Positions 42,323 through 50,846 of a stretch of DNA of 64,000 bases are shown one piece after another; positions within the stretch are counted from its first letter, which is position 1; every line of letters begins with the position of its first letter. This DNA is from Rivibacter subsaxonicus (GTDB taxonomy: Bacteria > Pseudomonadota > Gammaproteobacteria > Burkholderiales > Burkholderiaceae_C). The translations under genes were made by a program, and so were the position numbers. Under the pieces are notes generated by a model, which did not search any database, was not told the origin of the DNA, and was given only the letters and a program-made list of their open reading frames with translations. Location: NCBI RefSeq assembly GCF_004217215.1, contig NZ_SHKP01000006.1:496001-560000 (forward strand), in the 5' to 3' direction.

Positions 42323-43987
42323 TCAGGGGCGGGTGATCAGTCCCTCGCGCGCCAGGTACTGGTGCACGAAGGCGATTGCCATGCTGCCTTCGCCCACCGC
42401 GGCCGCCACCCGCTTGATCGGGCTGAGCCGCACGTCGCCACAGACGAACACGCCGGGCACGCTGGATTCGAGCAGGAAGGGGTCGCGATCTTGCGACCAG
42501 CGGCCGGCCTTGCGCACGTCGTCGCCGGTCAGCACGTAGCCGTTCCTGTCGCGCGCCACTTCGACCGGCAGCCAGCCGGTGTCGGCGTCGGCACCGATGA
42601 AGACGAACAGGCCGCCGCAGGCGTGGCGCGTCACGCTCTGCTGCTCGCGGTCGGCGATGTCGATCGCCTCCAGGTGCGACTGCCCGAGCGCCGCCTGTAC
42701 CTCGCAATGCAAGCGCGCCGCGATGTTCGACTTGCCGGCGAGCTGCTCCACCAGGTAGCGCGACATGCTCTTCTCGAGCGAGTCACCGCGCACCAGCAGC
42801 GTCACCTGGCGCGCGTAGTTGGCGAAGTGCAGCGCCGCCTGCCCGGCCGAGTTGCCGGCGCCGATGAGGTAGACGTCCTGCCCGTGCGTGGACGCGGCCT
42901 CGCTGCGCGCGGCGCCGTAGTAGATGCCCTTGCCGATGAGCTGGTCGAAGCCCTCGATCACCAGCCGTCGCCACGACACGCCGGTGGCCAGGATCACGCT
43001 GTGCGCGCGCACGCGCTCGCCGCCGTCGAGTGTGACTTCGCGCGTGGCCGGGTCCATGCCTTCGACGCGGCGCGTGACGACGATCTCCGCGCCCAGCCGG
43101 CGCGCCTGCTGCAGCGCGCGACTGCCGAGTTCGTCGCCCGAGACGCCGTTGGGGAAGCCCAGGTAGTTCTCGATGCGCGAGGAGGTGCCGGCCTGGCCGC
43201 CCGGCGCCTCGCGCTCGATCACCAGCGTGCGCAGCCCCTCGCTGGCACCGTAGACCGCGGCCGCCAGTCCGGCCGGCCCGGCGCCGATGATCAGCGTGTC
43301 GTACTCGGCGTGCTGCGGGCGCGTCTGCAGGCCCAGGCGCACCGCCAGCTCGCGCAGCGTCGGCTGCTGCAGCAGCGTGTCATCCGGCAGCCGCACCACC
43401 GGGCAGTCGGCGGCCTCGGGCACTGCGCCAGCCCACGAGTGCGCGAGGTCCGGCGTTTCCGGGGACAGCCAGTCGTGGACGATCTGGTTGCGCGACAGGA
43501 AGCGGCGCAGCTCGCTGCAGGCCGGGTCCCAGCGCTCGCCGTAGACCGTGACCTGCGCCTTCGGCGGCTGCATCGCGATGCCCTGCAGCCCGCCGATGCG
43601 TTCGCGCGCCAGCGCACCCACCATCTCGGCGACCTTGGGCGACGACGCGGCGATGGCGAAGTAGTGGTGCGGCTCGACGCGCATCACGCGCGACGGCTCC
43701 GCGGCGCGGTAGCCGCCGGGGAAGGGCGTGGCAAAGGCCAGCGGGACCTCGCCGAAGATCGTGCCGGGCAGGCGCCAGCCCAGCGTGCGCTCGATGCCGT
43801 CGAAGTGCTTGACGACCTCGAACTTGCCGGACAGCACGGCGTACAGCGCCCGCTCGCCACCCTCGTGCACGGCGTACTCGCCGGGGTGGAGCCGGATGTC
43901 GGCCGAGCTGCGCACCAGCCGATCGACATCGGCGTCGGACAGGTGGGCGAACAAGGGGACAGTGCGAACTTCGTCGGGCGTCAGCAT
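42323..43987 (-). CDS. cNMP-binding / thioredoxin-reductase-like fusion flavoprotein
   Basis: A 554-residue cytosolic flavoprotein in three parts. A cyclic-nucleotide-binding domain (about 10-130) contains FGEVPLAFATPFPGGYRA in place of the usual phosphate-binding cassette. A thioredoxin/glutaredoxin-like module (about 145-220, VTVYGERWDPACSELRRFL) follows. The last part is a thioredoxin-reductase-like FAD/NAD(P) core with IIGAGPAGLAAAVYG near residue 233, LIGAGNSAGQAALHFA near 377 and FVCGDVRLSPIKRVA near the end. The redox-active CxxC of thioredoxin reductase is missing: the place reads IYYGAARSEA. It therefore cannot reduce thioredoxin in the usual way. It may be a signal-gated oxidoreductase (inference). 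It is divergent from the TetR gene. Confidence 0.88.
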   Translation of the reverse strand: MLTPDEVRTVPLFAHLSDADVDRLVRSSADIRLHPGEYAVHEGGERALYAVLSGKFEVVKHFDGIERTLGWRLPGTIFGEVPLAFATPFPGGYRAAEPSRVMRVEPHHYFAIAASSPKVAEMVGALARERIGGLQGIAMQPPKAQVTVYGERWDPACSELRRFLSRNQIVHDWLSPETPDLAHSWAGAVPEAADCPVVRLPDDTLLQQPTLRELAVRLGLQTRPQHAEYDTLIIGAGPAGLAAAVYGASEGLRTLVIEREAPGGQAGTSSRIENYLGFPNGVSGDELGSRALQQARRLGAEIVVTRRVEGMDPATREVTLDGGERVRAHSVILATGVSWRRLVIEGFDQLIGKGIYYGAARSEAASTHGQDVYLIGAGNSAGQAALHFANYARQVTLLVRGDSLEKSMSRYLVEQLAGKSNIAARLHCEVQAALGQSHLEAIDIADREQQSVTRHACGGLFVFIGADADTGWLPVEVARDRNGYVLTGDDVRKAGRWSQDRDPFLLESSVPGVFVCGDVRLSPIKRVAAAVGEGSMAIAFVHQYLAREGLITRP

Positions 43988-44162
43988 CGCTGGTGGAACT
44001 CCCGGTCCTGGCGCGGAGCAAGGCGCACCACGCGCGCGGCGATGCTACCCGTGTCGGCGGGCGCGGTGGGTTGACCGCGGCCGACGAGTGGCGGCAATCG
44101 ACCTGCGGCGGGCGGTAGGCAAGTGCGGAAATGGTCGTTGGGCCGACAGGGCGTCCGTCGCC

Positions 44163-44191
44163 TTGAAATCATACCGACCACTTGGTATGTT
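44163..44191 (+). promoter_or_regulatory. Promoter and autoregulatory operator of the TetR gene
   Basis: TTGAAA (44163-44168) and TATGTT (44186-44191) with a 17-base spacer. ATACC (44171-44175) and GGTAT (44184-44188) form an inverted repeat across the spacer and -10, of the ACCGACCA...TGGT type seen at many TetR operators. The repressor probably binds here and controls its own operon. Confidence 0.65.
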
Positions 44192-44198
44192 CTTGTTC

Positions 44199-44837
44199 GT
44201 GCCAAGACTGACGAAGCATCACCCCGAGCGCGGCGATGCCAGGACGCGCCTGCTGGATGCCGCGTGCGACACGATTCGCGCCAAGGGCTTCGCCGCGACC
44301 ACCGTCGACGAGTTGTGCCGGGTCGCCGCAGTGACCAAAGGCTCGGTCTTTCATCACTTCAAGAGCAAGGAGGCGCTTGGCGTCGAGGCCGCAAGGTACT
44401 GGGCCGAGACGACGAGCGCCTTCTTCGTGAGCGCGCCCTACCACGAGCCGCGCGACCCTCTTGACCGCGTGCTGGCCTACGTGGCCTTCCGCAAGTCGAT
44501 CATCGACGGCGAACTGCCGGCGTTCACCTGCCTGGTGGGCACGATGGTGCAGGAGGTCCATGCAGATTGGCCGGCCATTCGCGACGCCTGCGGCGCGAGC
44601 ATCTTCGACCATGCCGCGACGCTCGAGGCGGATCTCGCGGCAGCGATGAAGGATCGTGGCATCTCCGGCGACTGGACCGCCGCCAGCCTCGCGCGCCATA
44701 CGCAGGCGGTGATCCAGGGTGCTTTCGTGCTGGCCAAGGCCGGAAACGATGCCGCGCTGGCGCGTGAAAGCCTCGATCACCTCGATCGCTACATCCGTCT
44801 CCTTTTTGCGGTTGCCCCAACCCGGAGAAAGCGCTGA
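44199..44837 (+). CDS. TetR family transcriptional regulator
   Basis: A 212-residue repressor. The N-terminal helix-turn-helix reads RTRLLDAACDTIRAKGFAATTVDELCRVAAVTKGSVFHHFKSKEAL, here split as AACDTIRAKGFAATTVDEL and KGSVFHHFKSKEAL. A ligand-binding C-terminal domain of the AcrR-like kind follows. An in-frame ATG exists at 44187, but it lies inside the -10 hexamer of the best promoter, so the message would not contain it. The GTG at 44199 coincides with the expected transcription start and would give a leaderless mRNA. It is co-directional with the GFA-like gene, one base apart. Confidence 0.88.
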   Translation: MPRLTKHHPERGDARTRLLDAACDTIRAKGFAATTVDELCRVAAVTKGSVFHHFKSKEALGVEAARYWAETTSAFFVSAPYHEPRDPLDRVLAYVAFRKSIIDGELPAFTCLVGTMVQEVHADWPAIRDACGASIFDHAATLEADLAAAMKDRGISGDWTAASLARHTQAVIQGAFVLAKAGNDAALARESLDHLDRYIRLLFAVAPTRRKR

Positions 44838-44838
44838 C

Positions 44839-45375
44839 ATGAAAACGACCACCGAACTCTCCTGCGCCTGCGGGCAAGTCCGTCTCGAGGTGGAAGGAAC
44901 GTCGATCGTCAATGCCGGGTGCTGCTGCAACAGTTGCCGTGCGGCCGGCGCCCGATTGCAGGCCCTGCCATCGGCCCCGCCGATACTCGGACCGAACGGT
45001 GACACCCGCTTCGTTCTCTACCGCAAGGATCGCATCCGCTTCGTGCAGGGCGCGGCCAAGCTCAAGGAGTTTCGCCTGACACCCGAATCGAAGACTCGCC
45101 GAGTCGTCGCCACCTGTTGCAACACGCCGGTCTTCCTTGAGTTCCAGAACGGCCACTGGCTGAGCCTCTACGGCTGTCTGTGGCCCGCGGGCAGGCTTCC
45201 CGCGCTCGAGATGCGAACCATGACGATGGACCTGCCGGCCGGCACTGTGCTGCCGGACGACGTTCCGAATGCTTCCCGGCAGAGCGTCTCGTTCGTCCTC
45301 AAGCTCCTGGGTGCATGGATGGCGATGGGCTTTCGCAGCCCGAAGATCGCGGTCAACGGAGAACTCCATGTCTGA
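44839..45375 (+). CDS. GFA-like zinc-binding protein (DUF6151-type)
   Basis: A 178-residue protein related to the glutathione-dependent formaldehyde-activating (GFA/CENP-V) fold. Zinc-ligand cysteines appear in SCACGQV, GCCCNSCRAAG and VVATCCNTPVF. The fold suggests a sulfur- or aldehyde-binding role, but the activity is not known. It begins one base after the TetR stop and overlaps the next gene by eight bases, so the three genes form one operon under the TetR operator. Confidence 0.72.
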   Translation: MKTTTELSCACGQVRLEVEGTSIVNAGCCCNSCRAAGARLQALPSAPPILGPNGDTRFVLYRKDRIRFVQGAAKLKEFRLTPESKTRRVVATCCNTPVFLEFQNGHWLSLYGCLWPAGRLPALEMRTMTMDLPAGTVLPDDVPNASRQSVSFVLKLLGAWMAMGFRSPKIAVNGELHV

Positions 45376-45679
45376 GGCCGACGACAAGATCGCGATCCAG
45401 AGCATCACCACGCCCGGCCGCACCGAGCGCGTGAACCGCGCCAAGTACATGGCGATGCGCGATGCGCTGATGGCCGCCCTGCCTGCGGAGCGACCCGGCC
45501 TCAGCGTCGCTGAAGCCAAGGAGGCGCTTCTGCCCCATCTGCCCGACGATCTGTTCCCCGGCGGCGCCAAGGCCGGATGGTGGCTCAAGGCGGTTCAACT
45601 CGACCTCGAAGCGAAGGGCCTGATCCAACGCGCGCAGGGCAAGCCGGTGCGGCTGTTCAGGTCATCGAGCCAGGTCTGA
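45368..45679 (+). CDS. DUF6958 family protein
   Basis: A 103-residue soluble protein with a conserved arrangement: an N-terminal TPGRTERVNRAKYMAMRDALM segment, here near residues 15-35, and a winged-helix-like remainder (SVAEAKEALLPHLPDDLFPGG, WWLKAVQLDLEAKGLIQR). The fold suggests nucleic-acid or protein binding. The function is unknown. It is the last gene of the TetR operon. Confidence 0.7.
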   Translation: MSEADDKIAIQSITTPGRTERVNRAKYMAMRDALMAALPAERPGLSVAEAKEALLPHLPDDLFPGGAKAGWWLKAVQLDLEAKGLIQRAQGKPVRLFRSSSQV

Positions 45680-45729
45680 GAAGACCGTCGACGCGGTACT
45701 CGAGTCGGGCACCCGGTCGGCGGAGTAGA

Positions 45730-46464
45730 TCAGACGGTACGCCGCAGAGCTTCGAAGAACAGTTCGGACTGCAGCCTTTCGCCCAAGGTCTGCGCGCACA
45801 CCTGTTCGGCGATCGAGCCGTCGACCGGGGCCAGGGGCCGCCCCGTGGACCCGGCGAGCACCTGCGCCATGCAGGCACGCTCCAGGTAGTACAGGTCGTC
45901 GTAGGCGTAGGCGATCCGTTCGCCGCACACGACGACGCCATGGTTGCCGAGAAAGACCACGTCGGCGCCCTGCGTGGTCCGAGCGATGCGCTCGCCCTCT
46001 GACGCGTCGAGTGCCAGGCCGCCGTAGTGATCATCGACCGCAACCCGCCCGTGAAAGCGCATCGCGTTCTGCGACAGGGTGGTGTCCAGGCATCGATCGA
46101 CCGTGAGCGTCAGTGCCGTGGCATAGGGCATGTGGGTGTGCAGCACGCAAGCCTGCTTGCACATGCGATGGATCGCGGCGTGGATGAACATCGCCGTGGG
46201 CTCGACCGCATGGCGACCCGCCAGCCGCTTGCCGCTGCCGTCGACCATCACGATGTCGTCTTCCCGGACTTCGCTCCACTGCAAGCCGCGCGGGTTCAGC
46301 AGAAAGCGTCCCGAGCCGTCGGGCAACTCGAGGCTGAAGTGGTTGCAGACGCCCTCGGACAGGCCGTGGTGTGCCGCGGCGCGCAAGGCCAGGGCCAGAT
46401 CGGCCCGAAGGCGAAGCACTTCCGCGGAATCAAAGTCGGCTTGGTGAGCGGTCGCTGTGGTCAT
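45730..46464 (-). CDS. Class II aldolase/adducin family protein
   Basis: A 244-residue zinc-dependent aldolase-fold protein of the kind that includes fuculose-phosphate and ribulose-phosphate aldolases/epimerases. The zinc-binding histidines are in CVLHTHMPYATA, with a further His in VFLGNHGVVVCG, and the GVCNHFSLELPD glycine/phosphate loop precedes them. The isolated position gives no substrate clue; the family also includes decarboxylases and non-sugar aldolases. Confidence 0.85.
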   Translation of the reverse strand: MTTATAHQADFDSAEVLRLRADLALALRAAAHHGLSEGVCNHFSLELPDGSGRFLLNPRGLQWSEVREDDIVMVDGSGKRLAGRHAVEPTAMFIHAAIHRMCKQACVLHTHMPYATALTLTVDRCLDTTLSQNAMRFHGRVAVDDHYGGLALDASEGERIARTTQGADVVFLGNHGVVVCGERIAYAYDDLYYLERACMAQVLAGSTGRPLAPVDGSIAEQVCAQTLGERLQSELFFEALRRTV

Positions 46465-46527
46465 GCGCTTCTGGCTCCTGAATCTTGGTCCGGGCTGCAG
46501 TTCGGGCGGGCCATCGATGGTGCCAGC

Positions 46528-48975
46528 TCACTGGAGAGGGCGCTCCAGCCACTGCCGCAGTTCAAGCATGGCGGCGTCGAGAGCGAGCGTGCGGCCCGCC
46601 GCCTCGGCCTTCTCGAACCCGAGCTCGCCCAGCGCCTGCCGAGCCCCCGCTCGCAGGCGCGTCAGGTGCGCCTCGTCCTCGAAGGGACGGCGGTAGCCCG
46701 CATCCGTGTAGCGCGGCCGGGCAACGCCCCAGAAGCGCGCCGCAAGCTCGTGCTGCCCCTGGCTCGAGGCAAGTCCGGCAGCCACCTCGAGCAGTTCGAA
46801 CCTCAGCACGTCCTCCCCGACACCGCGCAGCAGCAGCTCGGCCTCGACCGCGCAAGCGTGTGCGTCCGCGTGCCTGCGCGCCGCCACCAGCACGCGAAGC
46901 AGGTTGTGCAGGACGATCAGGGCCAGGCGGATGTCGCCCCGCGCCCGCGCAAGATGCAGCGACTGCCGGAAGCTCTGCTCGGCGGGTTCGAGCCGGCCGT
47001 GGCGGAAGTCGATCGTGGCGATGTTGTTCAGCGCGACTCCGAGCGGCAGGGCACTGCCGCTGGCCTGCGCGAGGTCTCGCGCCTGCTCGTAATGCCGCAG
47101 CGCAGCCATCTCCTCCTCCTCGTCCATCCTGCCCAGGCAGGTGCCGATGGCGCTGTGCGCCATTGCTTGCCACTCGACCACGCCCAGGCGCTGCGCCATC
47201 GCCAGTGCCGCCCGCGCATGCGGCTGTCCCACCTCGCCTTGGCCCCGGTGCATGAACATCGCGGCCAGGCCGCGCAGCGTCTGGAAGTGCGCCTCGCTGT
47301 CCGCGGCGTCGGGGTCGCGGCCCAGCGCGTCCAGGGTGAGTCGGCAGCCGAGTTCGACATCGTTGAAGAGCCAGTAGCGGCCGGTGGCGGCCGCCAGCCG
47401 CAGGCAGCACTGCGCACCGACCGGGTCCGGCGTCCGGGCGCACCAGTTCATCGCCGCAACGAGGTTCTCGTGTTCGTCGCGCAACCGCGCCATCCACAGC
47501 GACTGCTGCGGGCCCTGCAGGTGCGGTGCGGCGGCTTCGGCGAGGGCGAGGAAGTGCCAGGCATGGCGCGCCAGTGCCGCGTCGGTTTCGCCGCTCTCGT
47601 CCAGCCGCTGCTTCGCATACTGGCGCGTGGTTTCCAGCATCTGGTAGCGCGGTCGGCTGCCGGCGTCGCCAGCCGCGCCGCCTTCGACCGTCAGCAGGGA
47701 CTTGTCGTGCAGCGCGGTCAGCCGCATCAGCAGTTCGTACTCGTCGACGGCCTGCGCGATGGCCGTGGCGGCCTCCAGCGTGCAGCCGCCGACAAATACC
47801 GCCAGTTGGCGCAGCAGGCGCTGCTCGTGCGGGTCGAGCAGGTCGTAGCTCCACTGCATCGTGGCCAGCAGCGTTTGCTGGCGTGCTGCCGCCGAGGCGC
47901 CGCCCGTCAGCAGGCGGAAGCGATCCTCGAGCCGCGCCGCGATGTCGAACACCGAGAGCATCGTCACGCGGGCGGCGGCCAGCTCGATGGCCAGTGCGAT
48001 GCCATCGAGTCGTCGGCAGATCTCGACGAGCGCGCTCGCGTTGCCGGCGCCGACCTCGAACTCGGGCAGCGCCAGACGGGCGCGAGCTACAAACACGCGC
48101 ACCGCATCGGCGGCGCGGATTTCGTCCAGGTCCGCAGTCGCCGGCAATGACAGCGAGCGCACTGGGTAGAGCTGCTCTCCGGCAACAGCCAGCGGCTCGC
48201 GGCTGGTGGCCAGGATCCGGCTCCGTCCCGGGTGGGCGAGCAGTGCATCGACCAGCGCCGAGGCACCTTCGCGCACATGCTCGCAGTTGTCCAGCACGAC
48301 CAGCGCCTGGCGCTCGGCGAGGTGGGCCGCAAGCTGATCTGGCAGCGCCGCGTCGGACTCCGTGCCGAGGTCGAGCGCGCTGGCGCAGGCCGAAGGCACG
48401 CGCTGCGGGTCCTCGAGCGGCGCCAGGTCGATGAACCAGACGCCATCGGCGAAGTTCGCGAGTTGCTGGCGCGCGAAGTGCAATGCCAGCCGGGTCTTGC
48501 CGCAACCGCCGATGCCGACGAGCGTCAGCAGCCGGGTCTGCGGCAGCAGGCGCCCGAGCTCGGCCAGCGCGACTTCGCGACCGATGAAGCGGGTGCGTTG
48601 CTCCGGCAGGTTGTGGCGCTGCTGCGCAGGCGCCGCCACGCCTGCCTGCGCGCCGTTCGTCGAGACCTCGAGCGTCGCCGTGAACCGGTACCCGCGACCC
48701 GGCACGGTGGCGATCACGTCCGGGCCGAGCACCTTGCGCAGGCTGCTGATCTGCGCGGCGATGTTGTGCTCCTCCACCACCACGCCGGGCCAGACGAGGT
48801 CGAGCAGTTCCTGCTTCGCGACCAGGCGTTCGCGGCGCTGGGCCAGCGCGAGCAGCACGTCGAAGGCGCGCGCGCCCAGTGCGGCGGCGCGGTCGTCCAC
48901 TCGCAGCAGGCGCTCGGTCGGACTGATCTCGAAGCGTCCGAAGCGCAACGGTGTGTCGGCGGTGTCAGGCGGCAT
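46528..48975 (-). CDS. Winged-helix / NB-ARC ATPase / TPR-like regulator
   Basis: An 815-residue transcription regulator. An OmpR/PhoB-type winged helix (about 5-100) starts LRFGRFEISPTERLLRVD and ends IATVPGRGYRFT. It is followed by a STAND/NB-ARC ATPase with Walker A VGIGGCGKTRLAL near residue 165, Walker B ALVVLDNCEHV and the ILATSREPL sensor. A C-terminal helical repeat region (about 520-800) resembles tetratricopeptide repeats. Such proteins switch on target genes after ligand-driven ATP binding. It is divergent from the diiron protein gene, its most probable target. The start at 48973-48975 is chosen because the DNA-binding domain follows at once; GTG 48981 and ATG 49020 are alternatives. 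Confidence 0.85.
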   Translation of the reverse strand: MPPDTADTPLRFGRFEISPTERLLRVDDRAAALGARAFDVLLALAQRRERLVAKQELLDLVWPGVVVEEHNIAAQISSLRKVLGPDVIATVPGRGYRFTATLEVSTNGAQAGVAAPAQQRHNLPEQRTRFIGREVALAELGRLLPQTRLLTLVGIGGCGKTRLALHFARQQLANFADGVWFIDLAPLEDPQRVPSACASALDLGTESDAALPDQLAAHLAERQALVVLDNCEHVREGASALVDALLAHPGRSRILATSREPLAVAGEQLYPVRSLSLPATADLDEIRAADAVRVFVARARLALPEFEVGAGNASALVEICRRLDGIALAIELAAARVTMLSVFDIAARLEDRFRLLTGGASAAARQQTLLATMQWSYDLLDPHEQRLLRQLAVFVGGCTLEAATAIAQAVDEYELLMRLTALHDKSLLTVEGGAAGDAGSRPRYQMLETTRQYAKQRLDESGETDAALARHAWHFLALAEAAAPHLQGPQQSLWMARLRDEHENLVAAMNWCARTPDPVGAQCCLRLAAATGRYWLFNDVELGCRLTLDALGRDPDAADSEAHFQTLRGLAAMFMHRGQGEVGQPHARAALAMAQRLGVVEWQAMAHSAIGTCLGRMDEEEEMAALRHYEQARDLAQASGSALPLGVALNNIATIDFRHGRLEPAEQSFRQSLHLARARGDIRLALIVLHNLLRVLVAARRHADAHACAVEAELLLRGVGEDVLRFELLEVAAGLASSQGQHELAARFWGVARPRYTDAGYRRPFEDEAHLTRLRAGARQALGELGFEKAEAAGRTLALDAAMLELRQWLERPLQ

Positions 48976-49163
48976 GGACACGCTCGCAGTGGTCGGGCAG
49001 CGACGGGGCGTGCCGATCATCCGGCCTTTGACAAGGTTTGAGAAGGCTTGAGCCGCCCTTGAGGACGGCCCGCCCGGCGCTGCGCAGACTGTGCAACAGG
49101 CGCCCACCGCTTGCCGGTCGACGCCTTCCGCCGCCAACCCGCCGCTCCCTGGAGGATTCGACC

Positions 49164-50111
49164 ATGTCGCACGTTGCACAGCACACCATCGATTCGAGCC
49201 GCTACGCCAAGTGCGTCGAGGTGTCCAAGCGGATCCGCTGGGACACCGACCGCGACGTGATTCGCGGCCGCCAGTTCGACTTCGGCAGGAAGTTCCTGCC
49301 CGACGGTCTCTCGAAGGTCATGCAGTTGCCCTTCCTGCTGGCGGACGAGGAGCGCCTGTTCTCGCAAGTGCAGGGCCGCACCTACGCGAACATGTTCGCG
49401 CTCGTCGAGAGATTCATCGGCGCCAAGGTGCTCGAGATCAGCCGCGAGCACTGGCTCGGCGACCAGGTCGCGCTCGAGGCGCTGGTGCGCCTCACCGACG
49501 AGGAGCTCAAGCACCAGGAGATGTTCCGGCGCCTCGAGACGATGGCCGCCACCGGCATGCCGCCCGGGTATCGCTTCGTGCCGCAGGCAAACGACGTCGC
49601 CCAGGCCGTGCTGGCCGCCTCGACCTGGGCCGTGCTGGCGCTGACCTGCGACATCGAGCTGTTCTCGCAAGCGCACTACCGCAGCAGCATCGAGCCGGAA
49701 ACGCGCATCGACCCGCTGTGGAAGGACGTGTTCCTCTTCCACTGGAAGGAGGAGTCGCAGCACGCGATCCTCGACGAAATGGAATGGATGCGCGAGGACG
49801 AGAGGCTCGATCCCGCGCAGCGCGACCAGGCCGTCGACGAGCTGATCGGTCTGGTTGGCGCGGTCGACGGCATCTGCCAGGCGCAGGCCAGGGCTGACGC
49901 CGACTACTTCGTTCAGGTGGCCGGTCGTCGCTTCAGTGCCGAGCAGGAACTGGCCATCCAGGAGACGACGCTGCGCGCCTACCGCTGGCAATACATCCTC
50001 AGCGGCGTTCAGGATCCGCGGTTCCTCGAGATCCTGGGCTCGATGATCAATGCCGAGCAAGGCGCGCGCATCAACGCCGCACTGGCGCCCATTGCCGGCT
50101 TGGCGCACTGA
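49164..50111 (+). CDS. Ferritin-like diiron protein of unknown function
   Basis: A 315-residue, mainly helical protein. Two E-x-x-H iron-binding motifs are visible, in EELKHQEMF near residue 115 and WKEESQHAILDE near residue 195, with further acidic residues in suitable helices (ERFIGAKVLEI; DIELFSQAHY). This is the pattern of ferritin-like carboxylate-bridged diiron oxygenases and oxidases. I do not recognise the substrate. GGAGG lies nine bases before the ATG. It is divergent from the large winged-helix/NB-ARC regulator, with 188 bases between them. Confidence 0.75.
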   Translation: MSHVAQHTIDSSRYAKCVEVSKRIRWDTDRDVIRGRQFDFGRKFLPDGLSKVMQLPFLLADEERLFSQVQGRTYANMFALVERFIGAKVLEISREHWLGDQVALEALVRLTDEELKHQEMFRRLETMAATGMPPGYRFVPQANDVAQAVLAASTWAVLALTCDIELFSQAHYRSSIEPETRIDPLWKDVFLFHWKEESQHAILDEMEWMREDERLDPAQRDQAVDELIGLVGAVDGICQAQARADADYFVQVAGRRFSAEQELAIQETTLRAYRWQYILSGVQDPRFLEILGSMINAEQGARINAALAPIAGLAH

Positions 50112-50253
50112 GGCTGGAGGCCGATGCCGCCACGTTGGCTGGCATCGCCGCAGCGTGGCGGCGCGAAGGCCAGACGCCGCTGCGCGCCAGCCAGTCGGGG
50201 AGCGGCGTCACAGGACGGCGAAGCTTCGGCGGCAGGCTGTCGCCCACCGGCGA

Positions 50254-50697
50254 CTAGTTCGCGTTGCGCGACTGCCAAGCCGAGGCGCTCCATGTCGGCG
50301 CAGCTTCGGTGATGAGTCGGAGAATTTCAGGTGGCAGGTCTCCCGAGCCTGTCAGTTGGCGAATCTCCAGAATGTCGTCCGCCCCGAAACCAGACGGGGC
50401 GCGGAGGGCCCATTGAATCGCCTCGTCAAGCGAGTTCACCTCGATGAGGTAGAAGCCTCCCACCAGTTCTTTCGACTCGGCGAAGGGACCGTCCACAACG
50501 TAGCGTTTGCCATCAGCCACCGCGATGCGGGCTCCTGGAGCCGAGGGGTTGAGGCCCTCGGAGGCCACAAGTACTCCGGCCTGATGCATCTCCTCGTTGA
50601 AGCGCATGTAGGCCTTGAAGAGTTCCACATCGAAGTCCGCCTGTTGTTCGGTCGCCTTCTTGTCCGCACTCGCCTGCGCCGTGATGATGAACCGCAT
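50254..50697 (-). CDS. YciI/DGPF-domain protein
   Basis: A 147-residue YCII-related (DGPF) domain protein. The signature VVDGPFAESKELVGGFYLIE is complete and the conserved N-terminal MRFIITAQA strand is present. These ferredoxin-like proteins are often linked to ECF sigma factors; none is seen here. The function is unknown. The ATG at 50695-50697 matches the conserved N-terminus; the open frame extends upstream without conservation. Confidence 0.85.
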   Translation of the reverse strand: MRFIITAQASADKKATEQQADFDVELFKAYMRFNEEMHQAGVLVASEGLNPSAPGARIAVADGKRYVVDGPFAESKELVGGFYLIEVNSLDEAIQWALRAPSGFGADDILEIRQLTGSGDLPPEILRLITEAAPTWSASAWQSRNAN

Positions 50698-50846
50698 GTC
50701 CCGCTCTCCGAATGTAGGTTGTTGCCTGGTGAAGCTACGACGAGCGAGTGCTGGCCAGATCGACAAGTCCATGGCCTTGAACGAATGGCCGCCCTGGAAT
50801 TGGCGCCTTCCTGAGACCTAACTCAACACCACGACGAGATTCCAGG

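Noticed and set aside
44171-44188. The TetR protein at 44199 as repressor of the RND operon at 14 kb
   Set aside because: Its own operator (ATACC...GGTAT) differs from the RND operator (ACTGAC...GTCAGT) and the genes are 30 kb apart.
44187-44198. ATG at 44187 as the TetR start
   Set aside because: It lies within the best -10 hexamer; kept only as an alternative if transcription starts farther upstream.
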